Origin: Siphonodentalium dalli
Taxonomy: Eukaryota > Mollusca > Scaphopoda > Gadilida > Siphonodentaliidae
Assembly (NCBI GenBank): GCA_032622095.1
Contig: CP136069.1
Span: forward strand, 15,486,450-15,550,449
Length of the DNA: 64,000 nt
Direction of reading: 5' to 3'
The notes below the pieces were generated by a model. That model searched no databases. It saw nothing but the letters and a program-made list of their open reading frames with translations, and had not been told where the DNA came from. Shown here one piece after another: positions 35,601 to 41,608 of this stretch. Position 1 is the first letter of the stretch. Each line of letters begins with the position of its first letter. The position numbers and the translations under genes are program-made.

Positions 35601-37914
35601 GATGTTGGAAAACTTAAAACAGGCGATATATCCTTAATTCATTATATTCATCACCATATAGGACACATCATATTCGGTTTTTATCAGTCAACGATATGAC
35701 TGCTTATTCTTTCGCATGTTGTTGTATTTATAACTATTTCTAAATACGATTATCATAAACAGTTACTGCGCCAGGAATGCACTCCATATTTGGAATCGGT
35801 TTATTACGCTATTATTATGTTGGAATGCCGTGCCGTCGTAGAAATGCAACTAATGCGAATAAGATTGTCCATTAATAAATGGACAATCCGTACCTAAATT
35901 TTCATTAATTAATGGTCAATCCGACCACGCGTAGCACGCGAGCTTTGATTGTCCATTAAATCACGACATATATAGATAATCATGCATGTTATCTTCATAT
36001 TTAATTTGAAGGGTAATAAAGAATGTACCTTTACTAAATAACGGCGATTTGTATGAGAAATTGCAACACCACAATAGATCAACTCTGGTGAAATACAAGT
36101 CAGATTCTTCTATTGGGTGGGTGGGACTGGGGAGGGTTGGGTTAACGCTCTTTAAAACACTTCAAATATTTCCGTTATTTCGTCAAAAACACTTCTTCAA
36201 ATATCTCAGTTATTTCATCACAAACATTTCTTCTCATACAAATCGCCGTTATTTAGTAAAGGTACATTCTTTATAGAGTTATTACCCTTCAGATTAAATA
36301 TGAAGCTATCATGCAGGATTATCTATATATGTCATGATTTAGTGGACAATCCCAAGCTCGCGTGCCACGCGTGGTCGGATTGACCATTAAATAGTGACAA
36401 TTTAGGTACGGATTGTCCATTAAAGAATTGCCTGAGAAATGAAATATTGGACAAATCTAGAGACGTAGATCTGTCGGGATTTTCGTCAGCTTTTCAAAGA
36501 GACTGCTGTGCTGTACCATGAATTCAAGTGCAATGTGAGCATTTGCTATAAGTTGTTTGACCTGTGTTCAACAATCTCCTTTCACCGTTACGTTATGCAT
36601 CAGTGTTGACATGTGTAGCTCTATTTGTTTGTTGACTTTTGATGGTTGAAAAACTATACTTAAATCAAATCTCTGTTTTTTGACAAGTATTAGATTCATT
36701 TGATAACACGGCGAGGAAGTGGGTGGTTTCAATGTTGGTGAGCACCACGCATACAAAATGGCCTACGATAGTGCAAACGCACAAAAACATAATATAATAC
36801 ATATCATTTTGACTGTTGCGAGCATATGCTAGTTTATTTATTTTTTTGAAACAAGCTGATACCTTATTTGTTTTGAATACTCAGTGATTTTCTATAACAT
36901 TCTGACCAAAGTTGCCAGTCGGACGTGCGCGGAATACACCAGCCCATACCTCTATTAGAATCCTTTCACTGACAACTTTGGTCAGAATATCAGTGAAAAC
37001 TAATGTGTATTTGGATACAGCTTGTTTGAAAAATAGTATAGCATCTGATCGTAGCTGAAAAAATGCTATGTAATATGTCATAGTTTAGTTACCCTTTTAA
37101 TCGTTTCTGGTCGCGTTTTCGATCGTCTCGGCCACTTTAAATCGTGATTATCATCAACTCGAAACCACGTGATAGCCAGCGTGATATCGCAACATCGGGA
37201 GATGCTTTCGATTGAATTTTGGACAATAATACATTAACCCTTTACCCAACAAACCGGCCAAAACCGGCCAAATAAAGCTTCAACAGCCTAAAATATCTTC
37301 GGTCTGTCTCAATGGAACCATACAAATATGGATATCATTGGAACCGGCTCCTTGACCACATTGTAATAGTTACAGTTAGCCCTGTGCGAATGCATTCTCT
37401 TATATATGCGAGTCGACCATAGGTCGCCTCGCATATATAAGAGAATGCATTGGCCTAAAAAAAATCTTTTTTTTAACACTTTTTACCATTTTTTTTTACA
37501 TTCTTTAACAATTTTATAATTTTTAATGTGTTAAGCCAATGCATTCTCTTATATATGCGAGGCGACCTATGGTCGACTCGCATATATACGAGAATGCATT
37601 GGCACAGGGCCCTTCTGTTGGGTAAAGGGTTAACATAAAAATGAAGTGCATGTGTACTTGAAACGTACATTAATTATACATGAAAAACATAGTTGTAGAT
37701 ACTTTCCGTGTATATATAGATGTATTTTTGTAAATAAATATCTTTAATCTAATAAATGTTCTATATAATCCCCGCAATTACTTACGGTCACATTTTTTCT
37801 TTTTACACTGACAAGTTTTGTTACCATTGTTGTCATGGACGCATCTAACGTGGTTGTTGTTTCGACAATTAGAGGTGCTCAGACATTCCCCGCCGATCAG
37901 CACGTTCTTGCCGC
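15123..37914 (-). CDS. Multi-exon EGF-like repeat gene (partial gene model)
   Basis: Nine exons are supported on the minus strand, in gene order 37914-37786, 31364-31254, 29420-29301, 25520-25410, 23413-23300, 20098-19979, 17374-17264, 16317-16204 and 15242-15123. Every exon is a multiple of three, starts after AG with two bases of a split codon and ends one base into a codon before GT. Exons can therefore be added or lost without breaking the frame, and all joins read through. The product is one Cys-rich EB-like module followed by eight EGF-like modules, several with the calcium-binding lead (D/N)-(I/K)-(D/N)-(D/E)-C and the Asx-hydroxylation consensus C-x-D-x4-(F/Y)-x-C. Such proteins are secreted or are ectodomains of membrane receptors or matrix proteins. 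No signal peptide, transmembrane segment or stop is visible, so the gene extends beyond what I can see at both ends. I assign no gene name. Confidence 0.85.
15255..15660. other. Intron with homology to 20110-21400; poly-G tract
   Basis: Matches the intron beside exon A2, but without the copy-2 insertions (a hairpin fragment and a 24-bp minisatellite). A G13 run at about 15468-15480 corresponds to GGGG in the other copy. Confidence 0.7.
15698..16138. mobile_element. TTAA-flanked piggyBac-like MITE with paired hairpins
   Basis: Inverted ends CCCTTTACCCAAC and GTTGGGTAAAGGG are flanked by TTAA at 15694-15697 and 16139-16142. It contains an intact hairpin (15724-15792), a spacer, and a second hairpin truncated after its first arm (about 15935-15975). 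The same family in opposite orientation is at 37238-37629, and a partial copy is at 32184-32492. The paralogous site at 21410-21413 is empty, while 22946-23234 holds the right part of the same element. Confidence 0.92.
16204..16317 (-). CDS. EGF exon B1 (seven-cysteine EGF module)
   Basis: Acceptor TTTTGCAG, donor GTAAGATTG. The 114-bp exon encodes [30 protein letters not shown] and TGRNCET. The pattern is C-x4-C-x5-C-x8-C-x-C-x8-C, with an extra Cys immediately before the fourth canonical one, so the module has an odd number. CGPHGTC fits the O-fucosylation consensus C-x4-(S/T)-C. It differs from B2 at about 2 of 114 bases. Confidence 0.9.
16502..16868. mobile_element. Inverted-repeat element (MITE-like) with about 55-bp arms
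   Basis: The left arm ATTCGCCCTGTA..TTTCAGAAAACACAAAACACCACACCGTTAT pairs with the right arm ..AACGGTGTGGTGTTTTGTGATTTCGGAAAGGTACAGGGCGAAT. The spacer is AT-rich and non-coding. The target duplication is not resolved (possibly TA). It lies in the intron between C1 and B1. Confidence 0.65.
17264..17374 (-). CDS. EGF exon C1 (calcium-binding-type EGF module)
   Basis: Acceptor TTTTCAG, donor GTAAAGTTAG. The 111-bp exon encodes [29 protein letters not shown] and EGSLCTI, with six cysteines in EGF spacing. CLSGPC fits the O-glucosylation consensus C-x-S-x-(P/A)-C, and [10 protein letters not shown] fits the Asx-hydroxylation consensus. Nucleotide identity to C2 is only about three quarters, far lower than between the A or B pairs. 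Confidence 0.9.
17445..17612. repeat. Imperfect palindrome (hairpin MITE)
   Basis: Left arm AATGAGTTATGTTGGGATATAAG..ATGAAACGAGTTTGATAA..TTTGATTCACAA pairs with the right arm TTGTGAATCAAATTTATCAAACGAGTTTCAT..CTTATATCCCTACATAACGAGTT over about 75 bp. The spacer is short. Non-coding. Confidence 0.75.
18409..18866. mobile_element. MITE with ATAT target duplication and paired hairpins
   Basis: The left end GTGACACACCATATCAAATC and the right end GTGACCCGCCATATCAAATC (reverse complement) are flanked by ATAT at 18405-18408 and 18867-18870. Copy 1 has the uninterrupted site CCCATATCATCAG near 8570, which confirms a 4-bp duplication. Inside are two copies of the CCAATGCATTCTCTTATATA hairpin (18460-18527, 18747-18816) framed by CCCTGTG and CACAGGG. 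Confidence 0.88.
19013..19236. mobile_element. Fragment of the hairpin-bearing MITE interior
   Basis: Shares GAGCCCCACACAT, AGAGTGTCGTCTGCTC and TGGGTGAAATTATAAAATTG with the spacer of the element at 18409-18866 and ends inside one hairpin. It is absent at the equivalent place (about 8710-8750) in copy 1, so it is a private partial insertion or conversion product. Confidence 0.7.
19979..20098 (-). CDS. EGF exon A2 (calcium-binding-type EGF module)
   Basis: Same structure as A1: acceptor CTTCAG, donor GTAAGTGAG, 120 bp, six cysteines. It encodes [17 protein letters not shown] and ends TGFHCDV. Two of the base differences from A1 are synonymous or nearly so, and one changes N to H. In the transcript it follows B2 (joint codon N) and precedes C1 (joint codon D). 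Confidence 0.9.
   Translation of the reverse strand: MSMIVFQARTAHAYMDHAMTGIMDTRVHVTQVGQGSIAT
20233..20330. mobile_element. Solo hairpin plus right end of the ATAT-type MITE
   Basis: Relative to copy 1 (GTGGTAAAGTTA..GGTTACCGAAATTG) an insert begins GGCCAATGCATTCTCTTATA. It contains one hairpin (20233-20302) and ends CGACTTACGACTGG, the inner part of the 18409-18866 terminal repeat. It is therefore a truncated copy. Confidence 0.75.
20416..20832. repeat. 24-bp minisatellite, about 17 units
   Basis: The unit GATTTAATAGTGAGTAAGGG-AAAT is repeated with few substitutions. Because 24 is a multiple of three and the unit lacks stops in one frame, it gives a false open frame of IVSKGNDL repeats (20422-20847). 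It lies in the A2-side intron and is absent from copy 1, so it post-dates the duplication or was lost there. Confidence 0.95.
21414..22945. other. Copy-2-specific intronic segment between empty and filled MITE junctions
   Basis: Begins with ATATGGCCACACGACAGAGG after an empty TTAA (21410-21413) and runs into unrelated sequence after about 21438. It ends where the right part of the piggyBac-like MITE starts, at about 22946. No coding content or terminal repeats recognised. It includes a short GACGGACGGACAG run near 22022-22040. Confidence 0.6.
22946..23234. mobile_element. Right part of the TTAA piggyBac-like MITE
   Basis: Matches about 15871-16138, except that the second hairpin is intact here (23016-23084) and about ten bases are deleted near CAGACC. 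It ends GTTTGGTAAAGGG-TTAA followed by the same flank ATATGGCCACACGACAGAGG as in copy 1. The left half and left TTAA are missing. Confidence 0.88.
23300..23413 (-). CDS. EGF exon B2 (seven-cysteine EGF module)
   Basis: Acceptor TTTGCAG, donor GTAAGATTG, 114 bp. It encodes [15 protein letters not shown] and [15 protein letters not shown], ending TGRNCET. As in B1 there is an extra Cys before the fourth canonical Cys, and the CGPHGTC O-fucosylation-type motif is present. One residue differs from B1 (D for E after CTC). It is joined to C2 upstream and A2 downstream by split codons. Confidence 0.9.
23582..24319. mobile_element. TA-flanked element with about 200-bp inverted repeats
   Basis: Ends AACACCTCAAAAAATAAAAG on the left and AACACCTATAAAAAAAAAAT on the right (reverse complement), flanked by TA at 23580-23581 and 24320-24321. 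The arms also share CTAATATATT.GGTAATATTT and GATGGATTTTGA.GAAACTTT. The TA duplication suggests a Tc1/mariner-type non-autonomous element. The minus-strand open frame inside it (23607-23954) lies mostly in the arm and resembles no protein I know. Confidence 0.82.
24322..25409. other. Intronic DNA between C2 and the MITE
   Basis: AT-rich intron with no recognisable exon or element ends. Confidence 0.5.
25410..25520 (-). CDS. EGF exon C2 (calcium-binding EGF module)
   Basis: Acceptor GTTATAG, donor GTAAGATATT, 111 bp. It encodes [29 protein letters not shown] and EGALCSI. The joint codon from exon D gives DIDEC, the classical calcium-binding lead. [10 protein letters not shown] fits the Asx-hydroxylation consensus. 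CLSGQC lacks the P/A needed for the O-glucosylation consensus present in C1. Confidence 0.92.
25521..27050. other. Intronic DNA with an 'AATAAGC/GATAATGTGC' family fragment
   Basis: 25705-25990 is a fragment of a repeat family found again at 55080-55320, 56820-57010 and 58080-58260. Shared words include GTCGATAATGTGCTGAAAATG, CAGATTATCTACC-type sequence and a CGCTCTTTAAAATGTG block. The rest has no recognised feature. Confidence 0.6.
27055..29205. repeat. 30-bp minisatellite, about 70 units, with 90-bp higher-order structure
   Basis: The basic unit is CACTGTTTTTAGATTAGGCA followed by TGGAATTTCC or a close variant. Units ending TGGAATTT and TGATATTT commonly alternate in a 2:1 rhythm, giving a 90-bp period through much of 27360-28000. 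Edge units are more divergent. Both strands stay open for hundreds of codons because the unit is a multiple of three and lacks stops. These decapeptide frames are not treated as genes. The array sits in the intron downstream of exon D, ending about 95 bp from its donor. Confidence 0.97.
29301..29420 (-). CDS. EGF exon D
   Basis: The acceptor CATCTTACAG keeps the phase-1 rule, and the donor is GTTTGTTC. The 120-bp exon encodes [32 protein letters not shown] and NGVHCET, with six cysteines in EGF spacing. [10 protein letters not shown] fits the Asx-hydroxylation consensus, but the calcium-binding lead is absent (VFSQC). An alternative acceptor AG lies 12 bases further in (GTTCAG) but would shift the phase, so the outer one is preferred. 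Confidence 0.88.
29421..30690. other. Intronic DNA with a hairpin-type dispersed repeat at about 29885-30010
   Basis: GCAGAATGAGGTACCCAAAAGGGT and ACCCTCTGGAAACATCATTCTGC form an imperfect inverted repeat of the family also seen at 41080-41190, 43618-43712, 51888-51980 and 52420-52830. No coding exon was recognised. Confidence 0.6.
30690..31090 (+). pseudogene. LINE 3' fragment with C-terminal zinc knuckle
   Basis: Read across frameshifts on the plus strand, the sequence gives [20 protein letters not shown], then [21 protein letters not shown] (a C-x2-C..H-x3-C knuckle as at LINE C-termini), then [20 protein letters not shown] and [14 protein letters not shown]. The frames change near 30860 and 30960. 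It lies in an intron, antisense to the EGF gene. Confidence 0.7.
31254..31364 (-). CDS. EGF exon X (seven-cysteine EGF module)
   Basis: Acceptor GATTCTAG, donor GTAAATCTG, 111 bp. It encodes [29 protein letters not shown] and TGPRCET. Spacing is C-x4-C-x6-C-x9-C-C-C-x8-C: a Cys occupies the single residue between canonical Cys4 and Cys5, giving seven cysteines. It has no calcium-binding lead. In the transcript it joins the EB-like exon (joint codon L) and exon D (joint codon V). Confidence 0.85.
31365..32183. other. Intronic DNA, no exon recognised
   Basis: An open minus-strand frame at 31583-31828 has several Cys residues but no matching splice sites or EGF spacing, so it is not called. Confidence 0.45.
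32184..32492. mobile_element. Left-truncated TTAA piggyBac-like MITE with two intact hairpins
   Basis: From ACAAATATGGATATCATTGG onward it matches the element at 37238-37629, and it ends GTTGGGTAAAGGG. The flanking base pattern is TCAT instead of TTAA and the left terminus is missing. Both hairpins (32249-32318 and 32398-32466) are complete. Confidence 0.85.
32550..32632. repeat. (CCCATA)n hexanucleotide microsatellite
   Basis: About 13 near-perfect CCCATA units. It is not the animal telomere repeat. Confidence 0.95.
32633..33445. other. AT-rich intronic DNA, no feature seen
   Basis: No exon, transposon end or RNA gene recognised. Confidence 0.45.
33446..33557 (+). CDS. Candidate first coding exon on the plus strand (tentative)
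   Basis: An ATG at 33446 opens a frame reading [20 protein letters not shown] and then [17 protein letters not shown]. It ends one base into a codon at a strong donor, AATAACA-GTAAGTATAC. The composition (Gly/Ser/Lys, soluble) is more protein-like than its surroundings. No acceptor for a next exon and no promoter were identified, and a G-tract of about 17 bases follows at about 33590. It lies antisense inside an intron of the EGF gene. It could be a chance frame beside a fortuitous donor. Confidence 0.22.
33558..34381. other. Intronic DNA with a poly-G tract
   Basis: G17 at about 33590-33607. Otherwise AT-rich with no recognised feature. Confidence 0.45.
34391..35321. mobile_element. Mutator-like (MULE) non-autonomous element with about 100-bp TIRs
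   Basis: Both ends begin TAGTCCAAGTCTTCTCGTAC and pair for about 100 bp (CTAAAACTAGCTAAGATT.TGGGATGGAGATGCTAGTATTTA..CCGAGTTCCAGGCCCATGCATTCC). A perfect 9-bp duplication, CAACCCCAT, flanks it at 34382-34390 and 35322-35330. Long TIRs with a 9-bp duplication are the hallmark of Mutator-type elements. The 931-bp interior has no transposase. Confidence 0.85.
35876..36424. mobile_element. Foldback element with about 190-bp inverted arms
   Basis: The left arm runs ATGGACAATCCGTACCTAAA..ACCACGCGTAGCACGCGAGCTT..TTTGTATGAGAA. The right arm is its imperfect reverse complement (ACAAATCGCCGTTATTTAGT..AAGCTCGCGTGCCACGCG..TTTAGGTACGGATTGTCCAT). A spacer of roughly 175 bp contains AACGCTCTTTAAAAC. The target duplication is not clear. 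Confidence 0.85.
36836..37040. repeat. Imperfect palindrome, arms about 70 bp
   Basis: TTGAAACAAGCTGATACC..TTCTGACCAAAGTTGCCAGT pairs with ACTGACAACTTTGGTCAGAA..GGATACAGCTTGTTTGAA. The spacer is about 40 bp. Probably a small MITE. Confidence 0.75.
37238..37629. mobile_element. Full-length TTAA piggyBac-like MITE with two intact hairpins
   Basis: Ends CCCTTTACCCAAC and GTTGGGTAAAGGG, with TTAA at 37234-37237 and 37630-37633. Hairpins at about 37386-37455 and 37535-37603 are separated by a T-rich spacer. It is inverted relative to the copy at 15698-16138. It lies between exon X and the EB-like exon. Confidence 0.93.
37786..37914 (-). CDS. EB-like cysteine-rich exon, 5'-most exon recognised of the EGF gene
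   Basis: Acceptor AACTTACAG, donor GTAAGTAATTG, 129 bp, phase 1-1. It encodes [32 protein letters not shown] and [10 protein letters not shown]. Six cysteines are spaced C-x5-C-x7-C-x9-C-x-C-x4-C. The opening (I-G-x-x-C-x-S-x-S-x-C) and the CxC near the end resemble EB-type modules seen in invertebrate secreted proteins, not EGF. It also carries a basic KKKK stretch. No upstream exon was recognised between it and the window end, so the signal peptide exon is either missed or beyond the window. Confidence 0.75.
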
Positions 37915-37971
37915 CTGTAAGTTATGTAGAGGAAAAACTGTTTTATCAGCAGTGTATTCAATTAATATTTA

Positions 37972-38690
37972 GGCCGAGGCTATTCTTCCGCTAGCGATAT
38001 AATAAGGTCCGAATTTTGTCCTGCCGCTAGCAAATAATAAGGTCCGAATTTTATTCTGCCGCTAGCAAATAATAAGGTCCGAATTTTATATCTGCATCTA
38101 GCAAATAATACGGTCCGAGTTTTATTTTGCCGCTAACAGCAGAATAAGGGAGTTATATTATTGTGCCTCTAGCGACAGAATAGCCTAATGTCACGATATG
38201 ACTAGTATGCCACTAGCTGCACAATGAGATAATTCCATTATTCTGATGCTAGCGGCAGAATATAGCCTGTTTAGTTAATCTGCCGCAAACAAAAACAACG
38301 TCATGCATCTCGCGGTTCTATTTTTCGAATATGGTAAGACTATGTAACAATTGAATAGTTGTATTATTTTATTGAAAACATGGCGCTTAACATTCTTGAT
38401 TGTCTTGCTGTCGCGTTTCCAATATTTGGTATGCGTTGCCAATTCGTGTTTGGCAACGGCATCAAAAACTGCTATATGAGAGTCAAAACAATTTTTTATT
38501 AGCCAAATTCGAAAATGTTTGGCCATTGGCTAATTTGGCCACCGATAGCGCGAACACTGCAAAAAATCTAATGCAGAATTCGCCAAGTTTACCGTAATGG
38601 ATTAAGTGCAATTTTGGTGACGTAATTTTTGCGGCATAATTAGTTTACACTTTTATTCTGCCGCTAGCGACAGAATAGCATTTCCCTTAT
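37972..38690. mobile_element. Inverted-repeat region with internal 36-bp tandem repeat
   Basis: Outer ends GGCTATTCTTCCGCTAGCG (left) and TGCTATTCTGTCGCTAGCGG (right, reverse complement) are inverted. A further inverted copy, GCTAGCGGCAGAATATAGCC, lies at about 38250-38271. Inside the left part, CGCTAGCAAATAATAAGGTC-CGAATTTTAT is tandemly repeated about four times (37990-38130). It could be two overlapping MITEs. Confidence 0.6.
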
Positions 38691-38740
38691 ATTTATCAAT
38701 ATATTAACACACATGACATGGCAATGGCGTCTACGTAATA

Positions 38741-39106
38741 TTCTTATTTAAGGCACATCTGTTTAGCCTCTTCCATCGCCCAGCAAGCGGTTTTGTTTCG
38801 GAGATATTCCCAATTCTTGAAGAATATGGCCTTGTGTCCCATTATGAATACTTCATGCTAAACGGACACTTTCCAGATCCAAAATCTTGGAAACTTATTG
38901 TTAAAAATGTTGTACAGATTAAATACGTCGAACAGTGGAGAAATTCAATTTCTTTGGACCACAACTTGTTGATACTCGGAAAAGTCATCCATGATCCACT
39001 ATCTGGTTGGACAATTTGGAAGATGTTGCAGTCCTGTCCACGTGCGTCTGCAAAACTGAAAAACCTCGCCCTTCTGTTGAATTTACAGAACAACATATTG
39101 CAATAA
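38741..39106 (+). pseudogene. LINE ORF2 C-terminal fragment
   Basis: One frame is open from about 38741 to TAA at 39104-39106. It reads AHLFSLFHRPASGFVSEIFP, then SWKLIVKNVVQIKYVEQW, LLILGKVIHDPLSGW and CPRASAKLKNLALLLNLQNN. The order (SWK..VK..V....W, then a G-K-V-H segment, then R-A..KLK-LLL) parallels the region between RT and the zinc knuckle in the LINE at 6150-6400. A zinc knuckle does not follow, so it is a fragment. Assignment rests on pattern resemblance only. Confidence 0.5.
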
Positions 39107-39779
39107 CCTAATGTGTCAGCAATGCTAATCTATGTATGACAAAGGAATTCACCATGCATTACACTCGTGCACCTCGCTGTATATTATAGCACTGAGAAAT
39201 CACTTATGGGACTCATTAATCAACCACCATGGAATCGCCGTCACACTTTATCTCGTAAAGCCTTCCAAGATGTGACTTTTACGCCCTACTCCTTGGTTCT
39301 GAGGATTCACGCATCACCTGGCATGTAGAACACAGTCGCGAGCAGATAATTGACACATCTGCTTCATTCCTTCTGGTGATGACCAGGTCGATGAGAGGAT
39401 CTAATAGGAGATGACTTATAGAACACAACTCCGACCATACGCGTGTGAGATACTGACAGCTTAGCAATATATTGTTTTGCATATGCTTCCAAGCTCAGAA
39501 TGCCTAGCTTTTGCATAACATCGTGTACAGGTATAACGCAACGTTCAATTGTTGCTTACCTGATCTTCCAACCAACATAGATTCTATTTACCATTTCTGG
39601 GAAGTTTCCACACGTAAAAATTGTCGTTTAGTCAAGTTATCACTCATTTCGACATAACAACATCTTCCATCACATTCAATATTCCTGTTATTTTTTCTCA
39701 AAGCCCACATCACTATTTATACTGTCGTTTGTGTATATTATTGTAATATATTCAATCTCTCCTTAGAAGGAGGCAATAC

Positions 39780-39780
<1 letters not shown>

Positions 39781-39843
<63 letters not shown>
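39781..39843. repeat. (AT)n microsatellite
   Basis: About 31 uninterrupted TA units. Confidence 0.98.
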
Positions 39844-39845
<2 letters not shown>

Positions 39846-40089
39846 ATATATTAACACACATGGTAACGGCGCACTTTTTGTCGCTTTCGGCGCGATGGCG
39901 TCTACGTAATGCATATGTATAGCTAGACAGTTAATGACATACAACGTCCACACGAGACCGATGTCAAAAATTACACTCAAAATAAAAAATATATATAACA
40001 ATGACAACAACGATTTACCATAATATATATACTATATTAACTATTTCATAATTATATCAGTAGAAATTAAAGAAAACAATATTGCCATA

Positions 40090-40481
40090 CATGTTGTCAA
40101 CATTGTCATTGGAATTGTCATCAGTTGGAAATTTTCCAATTTAAGTGGGCGCCAGGTTTGAAATTAACTAGCGGTTTTTGACTGGCCATGTGGGAGGGAC
40201 CAGGACACAAGCTTTCCAAGTGTTGGAAATTTCCAACCTGTTATCCCTTATGGTTGGAAAATGTCCAATTGATGGCCATTTCAGTCCAAATAATTGTAAA
40301 ATATGCAAATGATTGGTGCAAAAATAACTAATTCCCCCAAATAATTGTTTGAAAACCAAACTACAAGAACATTTGCAACCTATTGTTGGTGCGAAATTTC
40401 CAACCAATGTTGTGTCAGGTATGAAATTTCCAACTGAAAATTGTGAGATACTCCCCCAAACCCACTGTCGCTACGTCCCTG
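40090..40481. mobile_element. Left-truncated relative of the hAT-like element at 49442-50649
   Basis: Shares GTTTTTGACTGGCCA.G.GGGAGGGACCAGGACACAAGCTTTCCAAGTGTTGG and AACTACAAGAACATTT.CAACCTA with about 50295-50525. It ends GTCGCTACGTCCCTG, a variant of the hAT right terminus. The left end is missing. It contains the motif GGTATGAAATTTCCAACTG, similar to the 30-bp minisatellite unit at 27-29 kb. Confidence 0.75.
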
Positions 40482-41422
40482 CCTCGGAGATGGTACCTCC
40501 TGGGGTGATTGGTGGGGGGTCGGGGTGTTTCTAGGGCGCATTTTGGGCGGGTCACACACCCATACCGTCATTGTGGCCAAAAGAGACATTTTTGAGAATA
40601 AGGAATAACGAATAGGGAATAAGTTCCCAATGTCATGTTCGTCTCAAAAACTAGATATGGGAATATGCAGCAAAGAGACATATATTGAAACCGGCTAATA
40701 ACCAAGATAGTATTGTTACACGAGCATACATATGTATCCATCAGTGATATGTTTACTGTTTTGATGGGATAAGTGGGGTAAGCGTCATGCATTTAGTGAA
40801 ACGATATGATACTTACCTCACTGGCATTTTGGCCTACCTAAATAAAGAAGTCAACATGGTAACTAATGCTCAAATTTAGAAACATGTAGATGCTTATACA
40901 TGCAGTGATCGTGAACAACCGGATCTGTGAGGAATATTGTGATGTACACCCATTGGGAACATCGATTATGCAATGTGTCGTCTGCCAATTTAGGGAGATA
41001 AATAAACTAAACTTATAAAGAAATAGAATCTATGTGAAGACGTTTCTATACAATTTGATAATAAAGAAACTATCGCGAGAAGATGAGACCTACGCAGAAT
41101 GTGGTATCAGGAGGGTGAATTTAGTGAAGCTGGTCCGCTGTGCGAGATAGCGTCACTAAATTTACCTTCTGTCCAAAACAATAAATAACCAAATAGTTCA
41201 TCGTACGAACAGACACCTGGTTTATTTTATTAGAGTTTCTTGTCGTTTCGACCGTTTGGTAATTTCCAGATTCATACTAATACTGAGTCTATTGCATTCC
41301 CATCAACTTTTCATTTCTGAACGGTTACGGGCTTCCCCCAAATTACGTCACATCGCGTTAAATATAAATCTGAAATAAGTTGTGAAAGACAGGTGTAATC
41401 ATGGTCACGTGACAGTGTCGTC
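40482..41422. other. Non-coding DNA with a hairpin-type dispersed repeat (about 40920-41190)
   Basis: Contains the family TGTGATGTACACCCATT..GGAAC.TCGATTATGCAATGTGTCGTCTG and the hairpin GCAGAATG.GGT..GGGTGAATTTA, as at 43440-43712. No gene recognised. Confidence 0.55.
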
Positions 41423-41608
41423 ATGGCCGCTTCAACCCCTGCGAAGCCGATTCTAAGAAACGGAATTAATAGTTGCAGGGTTTGTGACTTTTCGTTCGGC
41501 GGTTGTTTTACTGACAATAAAGGGAAACAGCTTCCGGGATCCAAAATAAAATGTACAATAACTAAGACAGATCTTCTTGAAATTAGAAAAAATGTCATCT
41601 TATGTTGA
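41423..41608 (+). CDS. Small open frame, candidate exon with CxxC motif (tentative)
   Basis: ATG at 41423 opens 61 codons to TGA at 41606-41608. The product starts MAASTPAKPILRNGINS and has CRVCDFSFGGCF and GSKIKCTITKTDLLEIRK. The MAAS start, the C-x2-C pair and a balanced composition look more like real protein than nearby frames, and local GC is raised. No family recognised. It could be a first exon (start of a zinc-finger-like protein), a solo small gene or chance. Confidence 0.3.
   Translation: MAASTPAKPILRNGINSCRVCDFSFGGCFTDNKGKQLPGSKIKCTITKTDLLEIRKNVILC

Larger units (their letters stand above)
38691..39913. repeat. Direct repeats (about 60-75 bp) bracketing the LINE fragment
   Basis: ATCAATATATTAACACACATG..GATGGCGTCTACGTAAT-type sequence occurs at about 38693-38748 and again at about 39842-39913. 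The second copy is longer in the middle. The LINE fragment and an (AT)n tract lie between them. Confidence 0.65.
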
